Positions 1 to 11,690 of a stretch of 64,000 bases of DNA are shown one piece after another (positions within the stretch are counted from its first letter, which is position 1; the number at the start of each line of letters is the position of its first letter). Position numbers and translations under genes: made by a program. The notes below the pieces were generated by a model. It was not told the origin of the DNA. It made no database searches and worked only from the letters and a program-made list of their open reading frames with translations. Origin of the DNA: Isoetes taiwanensis (taxonomy: Eukaryota > Streptophyta > Lycopodiopsida > Isoetales > Isoetaceae); NCBI GenBank assembly GCA_021234155.1, contig JAJEKV010000038.1, positions 12,385,785-12,449,784 of the forward strand, given 5' to 3'.

Positions 1-339
1 TTTGTGCCCCTATTTTATGGGGTCAATTTGACCCCTGGTTGACTTTGCACCTGCGGCCTGGATTTCTGTAGGAGGCATATTCTGTGGAAGATGCCGTCAT
101 TGGACGGCCTAACCATAACACACACAATATTTGCGTTTTTTTCCTAATGTTAATAACGTCATGAAATCCCAATCCTTAACTTCGTATTAACTTCATAGTG
201 TAAACGATTTGAAAACGTGTTGTACATGTCGTAAGGATTTGAAAACATGTATATATTGTAAAGGATTTGAAAACATGTTCTTAAGCTACTATAGCTCATG
301 TTAAATGTAAATTGTTTTGTCTTCTTCGCGAGTATGAAC
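1..339. repeat. Interspersed repeat end plus short 35-bp repeats
   Basis: No gene is visible. Positions 1-130 resemble 52239-52380: both have a near-palindrome GGGGTCAATTTGACCCC, then a shared block with GCCGTCAT and AACCATAA. This suggests two copies of one dispersed element of unknown class. At about 200-290 there are three imperfect copies of a 30-35 bp unit containing GGATTTGAAAACATGT. Confidence 0.4.
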
Positions 340-1887
340 AATATGTGCATCAATAGATGCCTTGTTTATTTTTTTCTTTTTAGTGACATTTCATGGGACA
401 TCGGCAACCATTTGAAAGGTAGGATTAGCAGATGGAACAATTTTGGTGCCCCGATACTTAAACCCTATGAAATCTGTAGGGTTTAGGTTTTGGCAACCTT
501 CCCTGCTTCTGAAGTGGGCGAGAGCTTGCATGCAGGGTTTCTTCAAGGCTCCAAAGAGAGAATAGAAAAGAGAGAACAAATAAAACCCTTCCTAGACACC
601 GGTTCCAAACTTGCGTCATCACGATGGCTCATAACAAGTTGGACATCGTGCGACCGGGCATGCCAGAAGGTACAACATGATAGTTTGACTCCGTGATTGC
701 ATTCAGAAGGTCAGAATTACCCTAGGACACATGTATGAGGAGTAGACGATCTATTAAACGCCTAGATTGCTGTGTACATACTATATCTAGACTAATGCAT
801 TGGCAAGGAGTGCGTTGAGCGGAAGAACATGTCATTTCTCCCTCGTGCCCCTATGACGGAAAGGGGAAATTTTTGGGGTTGGCACATCTGCGCATTGGAT
901 GTCCATTTTTTCTTTTCAATGATGTATCATGGCAGGGTAATAAAGAGAGGCTAAAACTCGCCAAATGGCGATTTTTTAGACCTTTACTAAAATTTCGTGG
1001 CTAAAGTTTATAAGGGTCATTTCTTAAAAAAAATAAAAAATTAGCCATTCCAAAAGGGGGGAAATTTTGGACGTTCAGGGTTTAGCTTAGATACATCTTT
1101 CATTTAGGAATCGCCATATTGAAGAACCACGACCATTACACTATTGCAATGTTAACATTGAAAAAACTCCCACCTTTTTTATTATGTTTGTTATTTCCAT
1201 TCACATAGCATACAATGTAGTTCGCCCGAATAATGAAGATTGTCGCACCCAACCCCATGGTTAGATATGCACCATCATCATCATCTTTTACCGTTGTTGG
1301 TACCCACGCATACACACACACATTATCACTTCTCTTTAAATATATCAACTAAAATACGCATGATAACTTGCTTAGTTCAACAATTGTCGTTTAGCTACCA
1401 CCAACAAAGACAAAATTGCCAACATAAGAATTTTTAAATTATACGAACTTTATAATTTCGCCAAGTGGGAAAAAAACTAAAGGGCTTGACTGTATCACAT
1501 TTCGCCAAAAAAAAAATGTACGGACTCTTGTTTTTATAGCTTTAGCCAACCTTTATTTGGATACGAAAACATTTAGGGTCCTTAAAATTTACCCTGGTAT
1601 CATGGGACATGGGCAACCATTCGAATGGTGGAATTAGCAGATGGAACGATTTTGGTGCCCCAATATGTAAACCCTACTAAATCTGTAGGTTTAGGTTTTG
1701 GATGCTTTTCCTGCTTCTGAAGTGGCAGAGAGCTTGCGTGCAGGGGGTTTCCTCGGGTCAAAAAGAGACTAGAGAAGAGAGAACAAAAAAAACCCTTCCT
1801 AGGCATCAGTTCCAAACTTGTGTCGTCACGATGGCTCATAACAAGTTGGGCATCATATGACCGGGCATGCCAGAAAGTACAACATGA
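340..1887. repeat. Satellite array, units 1 and 2 (about 670-bp monomer), left part
   Basis: Unit starts can be recognised by AGTGACATTTCATGGG followed by GGATTAGCAGATGG. The same sequence returns at 20611, 21281 and, after an insertion, at 28321, with full monomers of about 668-670 bp. Unit 1 lacks about 134 bp after GTTGAGCGGAAG compared with the later monomers. It is interrupted by a MITE at 933-1596. Unit 2 is cut at 1887 and resumes at 20238. Short open frames in these monomers recur because the monomer recurs; I do not regard them as genes. Confidence 0.8.
933..1596. mobile_element. Mutator-like MITE, 664 bp, with 9-bp target duplication
   Basis: The element begins CAGGGTAA and ends TTACCCTG, an 8-bp perfect terminal inverted repeat, with further A/T-rich similarity inside (GGCTAAA and GGCGAAA-type motifs on both arms). 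It is flanked by the 9-bp direct repeat GTATCATGG at 924-932 and 1597-1605. The uninterrupted monomer near 21287 has the motif once, so the insertion is directly demonstrated. A 9-bp duplication is the hallmark of Mutator-like elements. The interior has no transposase, so it must be non-autonomous. Small frames inside are not convincing genes. Confidence 0.85.
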
Positions 1888-1918
1888 AACCATAATTCAA
1901 TTAAATTGGGATTATGTC
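1888..1918 (+). repeat. Left terminal inverted repeat of element 1 (31 bp)
   Basis: Begins AACCATAATTCAATTAAATT and ends at GTC (1918). It matches the reverse complement of 20207-20237 at 30 of 31 bases; the single difference is at the seventh base. Confidence 0.9.
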
Positions 1919-2261
1919 TTAATTTTGGGATAAATTTTATATTGCACTTTTTTAGTAACTTTGTTCAATTCACTTTTTTAGTAACTTTGTTGCCCTTAGA
2001 CTAGAATAGACGTTAACATATAATCACACACGGGAATATAAATTCACACCTTAACTTCAAATTACAAAAATCATATATCATGGAACTCAAGTAGTACACA
2101 ACTTTTATTAACTCAGAGAAAAGATACATAGTAATCTGCTTTTCATTTTTCCACTAGCATCCCTAAGGATATGAGAACCTTATTCCTTACATCCCCGAGG
2201 TATTGTAACTCTCTGTTTTACTAGGAATAGTTTTGGAGTCCACGAGTACAATACGGTTTCA

Positions 2262-3530
2262 ATGTCAGCCAAAGATCGGGATCACTTGGATTTCTCCTCC
2301 ACCTCTTTGTCCAACAATCAATATCTTTTCTTTATCTGTGATATTACTCAACTGATGTATCGACACCACCATTCCACGCCGCACCTTATTGAAGTTAACA
2401 TCACCCTCTTCTTTGCAAATATCCGAGATAGTGTATCCCAACCACACCGGATAGGTCTCTAGATCTCGCTGGTTTTACTACTACAAATTGGTGGCACTCC
2501 ACGCCAAGAGAAGGTTCATAACAATCCATGCCTAAATATTTTGGCCTATCCTTCTTAGGACCAACATAGTGTTTATCGATTGAGGAGGAGCATATGCCTT
2601 CACAATGCTACTAATGGTACCATCATCTTCACAGCACCAGCCTAATGTTTTCCACTTACTTTTAGGAACCACCCTTCTAGCGCCTCTTCCGAGGATGTGT
2701 CTACCTCATCCAACAAGTTGATCACCTTCTTCCAATAATCTATCAATGCACGATTAGTGTCATCTCAATTAGTTTGCCAATGCTTGATGTAGTCATTGAT
2801 GCCATCCTTAGTCAAGCCCAATTGCTTGACTTCTTCAGTTGGTTTTAGAGCTTTTGGTTGACTAGGAGGTATCATAGGCTTGCCATTTGCATCCCCGCAC
2901 CAAATTTCTGCCCCACCTCTCCACATCTCCTCCTCAAGGTCTCATTTTCCATTGCATGATTGGAATCCCTTCTCTCACCCAAAAGTGAATTGAAGAGGTC
3001 TAGAATGACCTTCCATGTCGAGAGCATAACCATCCACAAAAACTCTTCCAATCGCACTTCTTCTATGATAGATCCTATAGGAGATGGATTTGTACATCCA
3101 TGAAATATTTCCAATAGCCCGGGAAAGTTGGTAACCGTCATTGCCTCAATACATGACTATATTTTCCAAACAATGCATCCACATCCTCATGAGTATGTCC
3201 GGCATTAGAACCCCAAATTGACTCTTTTCAAAAATACCCACAATTTGTTAAGCAGGATAGGAAAGAAAACATCCACTGTTCTTATTTTGACCAAAGACAA
3301 TTATCTAGTTGCAAGAGGAGTCAAGCAGATCTCGAGGTTTAGCACGAGATGTTGAAGCTCCAACATGTTCATTAGGTCCGATTCCTCCTAAATCTTGCCT
3401 TGCTAAACTTTTCAATACTATTGAGGGTTCCATCCAACAATGCACTATGTAGTGCCCGGCTAGTGAGGGATCCCAGAGGGTGACCATTGTAACCCTTCTC
3501 ATAGTTTCTTAAACACCTCATGATACTCCC
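2262..3530 (-). pseudogene. Decayed minus-strand reading frames, downstream part of element 1 left module
   Basis: I do not recognise this protein. Several minus-strand frames (3305-3502, 2872-3141, about 2680-2880 and 2265-2447) follow the transposase-like frame at 3549-4451 on the same strand. They are separated by stops and frameshifts, and could be the 3' half of the same gene or a second gene. Visible pieces are charged and include a probable helical stretch with LIDYWKKVINLLDEVD. There are no catalytic motifs that I can name. The plus-strand frame at 2262-2462 is most likely a shadow. Confidence 0.35.
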
Positions 3531-3548
3531 AATGTGAAAATTGGACCA

Positions 3549-4451
3549 TCACTCCACAACTCTAAACTGAAATGGCCATAATAGGTCTGAGATGCCCATG
3601 CAATATTGCCCCGCCATTGAAATCGGAAGGGTATGATCTTCCACATGACTTAGAATGTATTTTGAATTGTGGAAGACAAGTCTTTGTTGGTCCATTTTAT
3701 CATGTATAATACATAGATAGTTATTAGGTTCCATTGCGTATAAGGTCCTCCACATCCAATAAGTTGATCTACATGATAGTTGATCTGTCATATGGTCCTT
3801 CATATGTTCCCTTATCTTTGCCCTTAGACTTGGTTGCACAGCCTTATCTAGTGTCTCCTTCAGCTTAGCACATAAATTGCACTTGGCAAAGTTGTTTGAA
3901 GTTGCTATGGTCACATGCTTGAAATGCTTATTCCATAGCCTACTAAACCTGGCTGGGATATAGAGGCCACTCCAAGTTCCCCAAGCAATGCATTTATTTC
4001 CTCTAATATGCTCTTCCTCGGGTACAATGGGATGGCAATCTCTTTTCAACAATAACTCTACCCTGCTCATCCTTCTTACTCTTATGTGGCATGTTTTCTG
4101 CATTGAAATCCACATATCTTTCAAATATTTCCTTTGCCTATAGTTCTTGAGGTAGGCCTTACCTGTGCCGTTGTTCCCATGCAATGCAATTTTACTACCA
4201 TTTTCATGTCTTTTTGCCGGTTGTGCCAAGAAGAGGTTGGAATTCCATGTATAGCCATCCATGCTTTTGAACATATCCACTTTCCATTCAATGGGAATCT
4301 TTTTCTTCTTTGATCTTTCATCCCGAATTGCATAGCCAAATATGGTGTACATGAAATTCCTCCCGCTATCACACTTATGTTCCCGATATGTAGCTCTTGT
4401 CGCCACCATCTCCTCTATTGTGAACATTCTAATACAGAGGCCCAACAACAT
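3549..4451 (-). pseudogene. Transposase-like protein fragment (300-codon frame)
   Basis: This is the longest open frame in the window. It contains a Cys pair in FAKCNLCAKLKETLDKA near residues 190-205, then a basic helix (REHMKDHMTDQL), then LCIIHDKMDQQRLVF near residues 250-265. This order, CxxC then helix then an acidic DKMD-type strand, is what I associate with a large family of RNase-H-fold transposase-like proteins of streptophyte plants. The acidic pair could be catalytic, which is inference. The first ATG sits in a frame that enters from upstream, and homologous-looking sequence continues beyond the stop, so the frame is a fragment of a broken gene. It belongs to the left module of element 1. 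Confidence 0.5.
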
Positions 4452-4493
4452 TCACTTTCCTCTAACCTTCATCAAGGCTTCTGTGGAGAACAA

Positions 4494-5009
4494 TCATAAT
4501 CCGACTTGCATCTTTTGGTGGGATAATGTTTGAAAGTTGAAGTGGCCTCTTGCTATCTGTGTGAACATTATTGACAATGGTTCTACATCTATAGGAAACG
4601 GTAGTTCCCCTCCAGCTTGAATATCGTCCCTAGGCCATGCAACAATAGTTGGAACCTCTAGTTGCTTCACACAAGCAAGGCATTCTTGTTTGCCCGACCC
4701 TTTTCCTTCCAATTGTCATATAATTTTGAGATTGCCACACCTAACCTGTCCTCCCCCTAATCTTTCATCATTCACTGCATTGATAGGATCTGCTAGAACA
4801 ATAATCCCTTCTCCTACTGCCTCTCTGTTGCATGCATGCAGGATCTTGACCTTTTTGTTGTTCCAATCGACCCGAGTATAAAGTACAATTTCCTTTCCTT
4901 TGGCATCATCCTTTTCATTTGAGGTCTTTTCCTTTCCTTTGCCATCATCTTTGTCATCCTTGCCTTGATCACCATCATTGGGGGCCTTGGGGGATTTAGC
5001 ATTTTGCAT
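4494..5009 (-). pseudogene. Fragments resembling a Tnp1/En-Spm-type C-terminal domain
   Basis: Two minus-strand frames (4716-5009 and 4494-4712) join after a small shift. The first starts with a low-complexity Lys/Asp/Gly-rich tail (about residues 8-40), then KVKILHACNREAVGEGIIVL and DPINAVND. The second carries CLACVKQLEVPTIVAWPRDD. The spacing of a 'VGEGxIxxxDP' strand followed by a terminal 'xAWPxDD' resembles the short conserved domain found in En/Spm-associated Tnp1-like proteins. I base this on pattern memory, not on a search. The fragments lie upstream of the 3549-4451 frame on the same strand and probably form its 5' part or an adjacent gene. Confidence 0.4.
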
Positions 5010-5084
5010 GCCATTGACCTAAAATGCATAAAAACCTATAGTAAGTTAGCATATCCAAATAACATCTCCCTAACATGTTCTTAA

Positions 5085-5545
5085 ATGAAAGTTAACCTTA
5101 TTATAATAACCTTAATAACCTATAATAACTTAATCTATAATAGTAATAAGTTAACCTATAATATATTAACTTATAATAACCTTAAATGTTGTAACCTTAG
5201 AAACAACTTTAAAGCTTATTATAGGTTAGCACTTTTAAGGTTAGAAGTTTTAAGGTTAAAACTTCTAACCTTCAATAAATATAACCTTAAAACTTCTAAA
5301 ACTTAAAACTTCTAAATTCAAATTCATAAACTTTTAAACTTATAACCTTATTTATGAACTTAAAAATATTAACCTTAACTAATAACCTTAACTTATAAAC
5401 CTTAAAACTATTAACTTTAACTTATTAACCTTAACTTATAACATTATAACTTATAACCTTAAAACTATTAACCTTAACTTATAACCTTAACTTATAACCT
5501 TAAAACTATTAACCTTAAATCTTATAACTTATAACCCTTGCAATA
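5085..5545. repeat. Low-complexity tract built from TAACCTTA / ACTTATA
   Basis: About 450 bp are composed almost entirely of permutations of AACCTTAA, ACTTATAA and TTAAAACT. It is a degenerate microsatellite with no stable period. The reading frame at 5085-5306 lies wholly within it and should be ignored. Confidence 0.75.
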
Positions 5546-5807
5546 AATTTTCGCTGGGTAGCTTATTATGGCGCTGCACTAATTTTTTAAAGCGCTTATT
5601 ATTTCCGGTTACATAATCCCTTTCGAACTTTTCCAGCTTTTCTGTCTCTCTCTTTCGAACTTCTTCTTCAGGCGCTTTTCGATCTTCTCTTCGATCTTCT
5701 CTTGACCGCGCTTTCATAGCGGCTGAATCTTTTGACCCTTTTCGACCTATCCCAGAGCTTTTCGCCATCTGCTTTCTCGAGCTTTTGGCGCTATCTATCG
5801 ATTTCAA
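5529..5807 (-). CDS. Charged 92-residue hypothetical protein, doubtful
   Basis: A minus-strand frame starting at 5807 encodes a Lys/Arg/Glu/Ser-rich protein with a probable coiled coil (about residues 35-70, EEEVRKRETEKLEKFERDY). It lies upstream of the minus-strand fragments at 4494-5009 across the low-complexity tract, so it could be the N-terminal exon of that gene. Its C-terminal end runs into the low-complexity DNA. No family is recognised. Confidence 0.3.
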   Translation of the reverse strand: MKSIDSAKSSRKQMAKSSGIGRKGSKDSAAMKARSREDRREDRKAPEEEVRKRETEKLEKFERDYVTGNNKRFKKLVQRHNKLPSENLLQGL

Positions 5808-6622
5808 TCTAGGCGCTTCAATCTAGGCGACTAACCGCTAACTTCTGCTTCTAATCCCGAATTTATCCGCTTTATTTTCCTATCCGATTGTTCTTATTTT
5901 TATTTATCCGCTTTTAAACCCGGCTTCTATATGCTTTAAATTGACTTTTTCGAGCTTTTCTGCTTTTTACAATCATCGCTTTAGGGTTTGCCCAGTTTGT
6001 AGGTTTTTTTGGCTTTTTGGTTTTTCTCCTTCTACAATCTCTCCGACTTTGAATAACTTTGGTTTTGTGTTAAAGATTCTCGGCTTCTTGGCTCCGGTTT
6101 CTTAAGGCTCAAATCATCTCCTATTGGCTTCTCGAATCAAATCAACTTTGGTTTTCGATTTTGGTTTTAGTCAAGGCAAAGGCTCAATTTCGGGTACAGA
6201 ACACAAATAGGTTAGTATTTCTTGTTATTTACATAAAGTAGTTATTTTACATAAAGTATGTTATTTACTTTTACATGCATGGGGCCCCTAAACCCGCCTC
6301 TACCACCTTCATATATAGATCCCGCCTATGATCTTGTTCGCGGATCTTGCCTATATGATCTGCTCTTATTCCATTTCACTAGCTCTTCCTCTATCTGTTC
6401 TAATTAATGATCTAAAATAATGAAGTAAATAATGATCTATGATCTATCTGCTCTATGATCTTGCTCTATGATCTATAATCTATGATCTATGATCTATCTG
6501 CTCTATGATCTTGCTTATATGATTCTGCTGTTTCTGCTCTTATTTCTTCCTCTATCTGCTCTAAATAATGAACTAAAACAATGAACTAAATATTGAACTA
6601 AACAACGAGTATTATTATTATA
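5808..6622. other. Gene-free stretch with GATCTAT microsatellite
   Basis: 5830-6210 is pyrimidine-rich (many CTTTT, GGCTTCT) and could be the 5' leader/promoter side of the minus-strand module, but no definite TATA box stands out. 6318-6545 is a degenerate array of CTATGATCTATGATC and TGCTCTATGATCTTG. No gene is seen. Confidence 0.5.
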
Positions 6623-6659
6623 CTAGAAAAAGTGCCCAGCGTTGCTGGGCTTTTTCTAG
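6623..6659 (-). repeat. Helitron E 3' terminal palindrome
   Basis: The 37 bases from CTAGAAAAAG to CTTTTTCTAG form an almost perfect palindrome around GCCCAGCGTTGCTGGGC. The core hairpin is the one found at the other Helitron 3' ends in the window (33269, 41001, 55451). Here the flanks are also complementary, so CTAG occurs at both edges. Confidence 0.85.
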
Positions 6660-6939
6660 GGCATTATTTTAAAAATATCTAAAAGGTAAAGAATTGACAT
6701 GACATGTCTCGTAGTGAAAGTGGCTATGATCATTGTAAAGTTGGTGGAGGAAGAACCCACTTTAGCGATGTACATTGGTGGAGTCAGGCCCCATCTGGGT
6801 GTGTGTCCCACAAATTTTGGCTTCTCGGGACATTATTTATTAAAATAATTGAGCCCATAATCTCAAATGGACACCTTCTTTGTAAATATTTATGTATTAA
6901 GGATTTTTTCGTAGACTCTAGACTTATATTTTGCTAGGC

Positions 6940-7375
6940 TAGAAGGTTGAACTTAAATTGCTATGTTATTGTATTAAGGATTTTTTAGGCGCTTGTTATA
7001 TTTTGACATTTAAGGTTGAACTTAAATTGCTATGTCATTGCGGCTATTTAAGGACTTAAATTGGTTGTCATTGGGATTAAAGGGTGGGTTAAATAGGATT
7101 TATGGCATTGATGGTCCATAGGATCGGACTTAAATTGTTATGCCATTGCTAGGCTATAGGATTGAACATAAATTGCTATGTCACTCCTGGGCTATTAGAT
7201 GATTTTTATCTTGACATTTATAGGATTGGACTTGCTATATCGTTGCTAGGATATAAGGCAGTTTGTTCTGGAATTTATAGGATTGGACTTTAATTGCTAT
7301 GTCATTGTTGGGCTAGAAGGTTGAACTTAAATTGCTATGTCATTGCTGGGCTATCAGGCCATTGTTATCCTGACA
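6940..7375. repeat. Degenerate tandem repeat within Helitron E
   Basis: About seven imperfect copies of a 45-85 bp unit contain GGTTGAACTTAAATTGCTAT followed by GTCATTGCTGGGCTAT. The tail of the unit resembles one arm of the terminal hairpin (TTGCTGGGC). No gene is present. Confidence 0.65.
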
Positions 7376-10367
7376 TTTATAGGATGGAGTCGAATACATC
7401 TAATGCATTTTGTGGCATTTAGATAATCGAAGTAATTCAAGTCTCAATCGAAATCCAAGTTGTTTTGGGCATAAGAATGGGGTGTGCTATTTGATGGGCT
7501 ATTATATTAGAACTAACATCTCTATACATCCATAACAAAGACATCAAATCATATCAATGGCATTGCATTTATGTCGCATCGTACATTTAATAAAGCATTG
7601 ACAACATTACCTTGCAAATAAATTTAGATCTCTTTTTCCATTTATTGAAGATAATATAAACTAATGTGTTATTGATGAAGAAAAAACTAACACGAATTTA
7701 GTTGCAAATCTAGACATATCGATTTCTCTCTCCACACAGATCGATTTCTTTTTACACTAAGTGGGCTATAATATTAAAATAGTAAATTAATTTATCATCC
7801 CTTGTGCAAAAATGTTCTTACTAAAAAGAAATTCATGTTTGACCAGAATTCATGAGCAAGTTCTAGCTATTTTGCAGTTTGTTCGTCTGTCCGTCGTCGA
7901 TGAAAGGAATACAATTGCAAAGCTTGCAAATCTGCCAACCATTCTCCTATTCATCTTCAGCAGCTCATGAGGTACTATTGCAGACCTTCAAGTTTTTAGT
8001 GTCCATATATCTCTCGCTTAGGTATCATTCATCTATGTTAATCCAATGCAAAGAGGTACCTGCCATGAGTACATGCTTTCCTAGAATATGGCTCTTATTG
8101 ACCGAGCCATTTGCACCTAGACCTGAGCTTGTGAACTGATGGTTCAAGGCACTTGAACTTTTGTTGATTGCTTCTGTTGATTCGATCCGATCTGGTAAAT
8201 GCCTCGTAGTAAATATTTACTCAGAAATCTTAATGGCAACATTAAGTCTAAATATGAACATGCTCAATCATAGATACCTTTCATAGATCTTTGCCAACAA
8301 TAAAAATCTAATATTATGAGTTTCATACTCAAAATATAATATGGTTTAACGTACTCCCTTCTAGAGATAATACTATCAAAATACTCTGGGAACCAAAAAA
8401 TGTACTGGTATAAAATGAACATTCTAAACAGGCAGATGCCTCAAACTATTAAGTCATGATATCCTACCAACAATTAAAGTTTCCAGATTGCTATAATCTT
8501 TTGAAGCACAACAAATTGTATATTTGAGAGCATGTCCTCGAATCACCTTTGATGGAGCAACAGAAGGATCACATTCCATCATTTTGTCTTAAGCCAGCAA
8601 GCAAACTCATAAAATTCCCAAAAATTGCATGTATCCATTCAAGTCTAGCTGCAAAACTTCATGGCCCATCTGCAAGACAATGAAAATGTAGGATCCTAGA
8701 ACCCCTTTACCTTAAATTCCCATGGAACTTAGGTTAAATGCTTATAAGATGGAATATTTCAACTACTGGAGGTGCTCCCATGAGCTAAGAACGACTTTAA
8801 CTTAGTAGGCTATAAGAGTCATAATTGCACAACAGCATGCATTTTAAAAGTTAAACCAGAGCAGCATTACACATTACCTGGATTTAAAGAGTTGCATTAG
8901 TCATTTGCGCAATTTTTCCACGCAAAATAACTGGCCAAGACAACGAAAATGTTATGACTTCCTTCCGGTCTCAGTTTGATCTATTGAAATGGAGCAAGAT
9001 CATCTTGGTCAAGCCCATTCCCCTTCAAGGAAAATAAAGTGCACATATTTTTTGTGTTGAAAGACAACCTGGCAACCTGCTTGGTGCCTATTTCAGAATA
9101 AGCTCCTTGCTCTTCAAATCAAAGAAACATGAACTGTACTACCTGTATTGCCCCTCGTGTAACTAAAGCAGCTAGCAAGAGGCTCTGCAGCTACGCCATC
9201 AGTGCCTTGTTTAGAAAAAAGTGTCTTTGAAGATAGCATGAAAATGAAGCAAGGCACTTCTTCCATGCGCCCTGTTAGGAACTAAGGGAGGCCCTAATAA
9301 ATAAGCTACGTATTCTTCTCTATTGCATTGATTTTGTAACACTGCTTGATTGTGAGTTTCCAGAAGCACAGAAATGATGACCACTTGCAAGAACACCCAT
9401 ATATGTAAATCTTGAAGCAAAATATTCCTCGACCATTCAAAGATGTTTGCCATTGTATTATAAAGGGGCAGCATGCATGACACCTACAAAACCATGTTCA
9501 ATTGCATCTATTGCATAACACATCTCACATGCTCTAAGAGGTCCCAATCCCACATGCTCGTGGTGTAGAAAAGAGGTTAAGGCATTATACAATAGATGAA
9601 ATAATTAAGCATCCAATTTTTGCTGTTAATGGCGGAAAACATATGGATGTTCCATATGAGATGTTCCATATGTTCCAAATCAAAATGTCAATGCCCAAGC
9701 AAATAAATAACAAAGACATACCCATTCTTCTGCCCTGTAACTCCACGCAAAGAAAAGAATCCTCTGCTGCCTGGGAACGAAGATGTTTGTTCTGATTTCA
9801 TAGTACTAAATTCCCTGCAACGGAATCTGCCATATTGTTGGTAGAAGCCTCCACGGTGGTTTTTCATAGAGGCCTACTAAATTTAAATACCAGCATTCTA
9901 CCAGCCTGTATGACCGAAGAATATTTATATGCCGTGACCAGCTCAGAGCTAATGTAGCCTTAGGCCGATACAGGTAGATGGAAATACCAAGTAGGCGGCC
10001 CAAGGAATGGCATTCTCAGAAATTATTAGAATAAGAAATAAGGCCCAAAAGGAAAAGCTCCTTAGTTCAGCCATATTTTGTAGCAGTACCAATTTAGTAG
10101 AATAAACTGTCCTTCCTGGTCGATATATTGCAGAGGTCAATCTGCGCACACAAGAGAAATTTGATCGCCCTTTTTTTTCTGCGGGCCAATCTGATGGAGG
10201 AGGAAAAGATATGAAAGAATAAGGACTGTCCAACTTTTTAGTAAAATATCTGAGCCGTTTAAATTTTAGGGCTTGATGGACGACAGACACACATCAAAAC
10301 ATTATAATAATTCAGTCATATCTTCAATTGCCAACAGAATAACATAAAGAAGTAGGATAAACGGACC
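7376..10367. other. Helitron E interior, no supported gene
   Basis: This A/T-rich sequence has short minus-strand frames (9211-9483, 9806-10003 and 9949-10290). The frame at 9949-10290 reads like exon material, but no family is recognised and no boundaries can be fixed. The minus strand is likely to hold more captured exons and introns of the S1-domain gene or of other genes. Confidence 0.35.
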
Positions 10368-10975
10368 ATGAGACTAAGCTTCTTCTGTGTGAACTCAAGG
10401 TATTCTGGGTCAGCCTTTTTTTCAGAAAATAACAGCCGTCTCTCCTTTCTGTTCACGGATGTCAAAATGACATTTGCTTTCTGCACAGAGAAGCTTAATC
10501 ATAGACTTCCTAGATAAGCCAATCATTTAACAATTGAAATAGAATTGGAACTTTCCTTACCTTGCCAATAAGAGATGACAAAAGCTGCATTTTTTCATTT
10601 CTGTATAAAGCTTGAAGATCTGGAATAGAATCAGTCATGTCCATATTCTTTTCAGAAAGTGCAGAATCATTGACACTTTTGATTGTTATTGGACCACTTA
10701 GAGTTTTGCTTCGCCCAACTGGTATAAGGAATCAATCCTCTGTGCACAGCAAGCTCACTTCCAGAAAGAAATCCAACCAGAGACCCAAATTTAACCTGAA
10801 GCAATTTTAATTAGAAGCAGCCACATATTAAAAGAAAAGAAAGCATTCCCAAAGAAAATCTAGACCAGATATTTACAATCATTCCTCCTGCATTGCTGCG
10901 AACAAATTCAACCTCAATGACTGATTTGGTTCCATGCAAAGCCTCTGCTTGTGCCCAGTCACTATCTTCATTCTG
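10368..10975 (-). pseudogene. Captured S1 RNA-binding domain gene fragment (three exons)
   Basis: Three minus-strand exons join in frame. Exon 1 (about 10877-10975) ends EVEFVRSNAGGMI before a GTAAAT donor. Exon 2 (10561-10795) begins VKFGSLVGFLSGSEL after a TTGCTTCAG acceptor and ends SSLIGK before GTAAGG. Exon 3 (about 10368-10482) follows TGTGCAG and reads VILTSVNRKERRLLFSEKKA. This is the typical strand order of an S1 OB-fold domain, closest in feel to plastid S1-like proteins, which bind RNA during translation or processing. Exon 2 contains a one-base frameshift after HRGLIP, so the gene is not functional as read. It lies inside Helitron E and is best explained as gene capture. Confidence 0.7.
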
Positions 10976-11387
10976 CTGCAAACAATTGTAAGCCCATTTC
11001 AATATGTGGCCACACTTCCGTTGAACAATAACTTTGGAAGTACCTTATTGGCTGGTTCCATAGCATAGCCTGAAAAGAATACTACATAGAAACAGATCTA
11101 AACATAATCAGAAACAACAAGATCGAAAAAGGCAAGCTAAAGCATTCAGAATTGGCAAGGGTAAAATTTGCTCTGCATGCTTATGTAAATGACCTAAGCT
11201 GTACACCAATAGCCTTAGCAAATGCACCTCTTTCATTTGCATGCTCTTTATGGAAGCCTAATACAGCAACAATGCAAGGCAGGCAACAACTTATTGTGGC
11301 ACACAAAATAAAAGGCAATCGCATCGCATAACCAATGCAAGCCTGCAAAAACATGGAAGATGTAAGATGAATTTTTAAAAAGTAACA

Positions 11388-11690
11388 TCAATAGGAAGTA
11401 ACCTCCATCACACCTATATAAGTTTGGAGCTTCGCTTGACGAAGAGTGACCTCCAAATATCCATACATTGCCGATAATAAACCACACAGCAAAGTAGCAG
11501 TCCAGAGGGAGTCCAAAGCAATTATAAACTTTCTCACAACTCTAGAAAATCTGCAAAACGATCCTGTACCGAAAAGAAAAACTTTTGGAAAATTACCTCG
11601 TCCCAATGGCTCTTCGTTTTCCACGACACCATTACAGCACAGAATGAAGGTAGACAAGAGGAGCAACAAAAGGGCCGCCCACATGATCAC
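11388..11690 (-). CDS. 100-residue frame with hydrophobic N-terminus, possible captured first exon
   Basis: The frame starts MIMWAALLLLLLSTFILCC, which would make a good signal peptide or membrane anchor, then VVENEEPLGRG. Overlapping frames and no recognised domain make it doubtful. It sits about 400 bp upstream of the S1 exons on the same strand within Helitron E, so it may be the start of a chimeric transcript. Confidence 0.25.
   Translation of the reverse strand: MIMWAALLLLLLSTFILCCNGVVENEEPLGRGNFPKVFLFGTGSFCRFSRVVRKFIIALDSLWTATLLCGLLSAMYGYLEVTLRQAKLQTYIGVMEVTSY

Noticed and set aside
490-696. Short frame recurring at 490-696 and 20719-20925
   Set aside because: It recurs because it lies in the satellite monomer. 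Other monomers have shifts or stops in it.
5085-5306. 73-codon frame
   Set aside because: It lies entirely within the TAACCTTA-type low-complexity tract.
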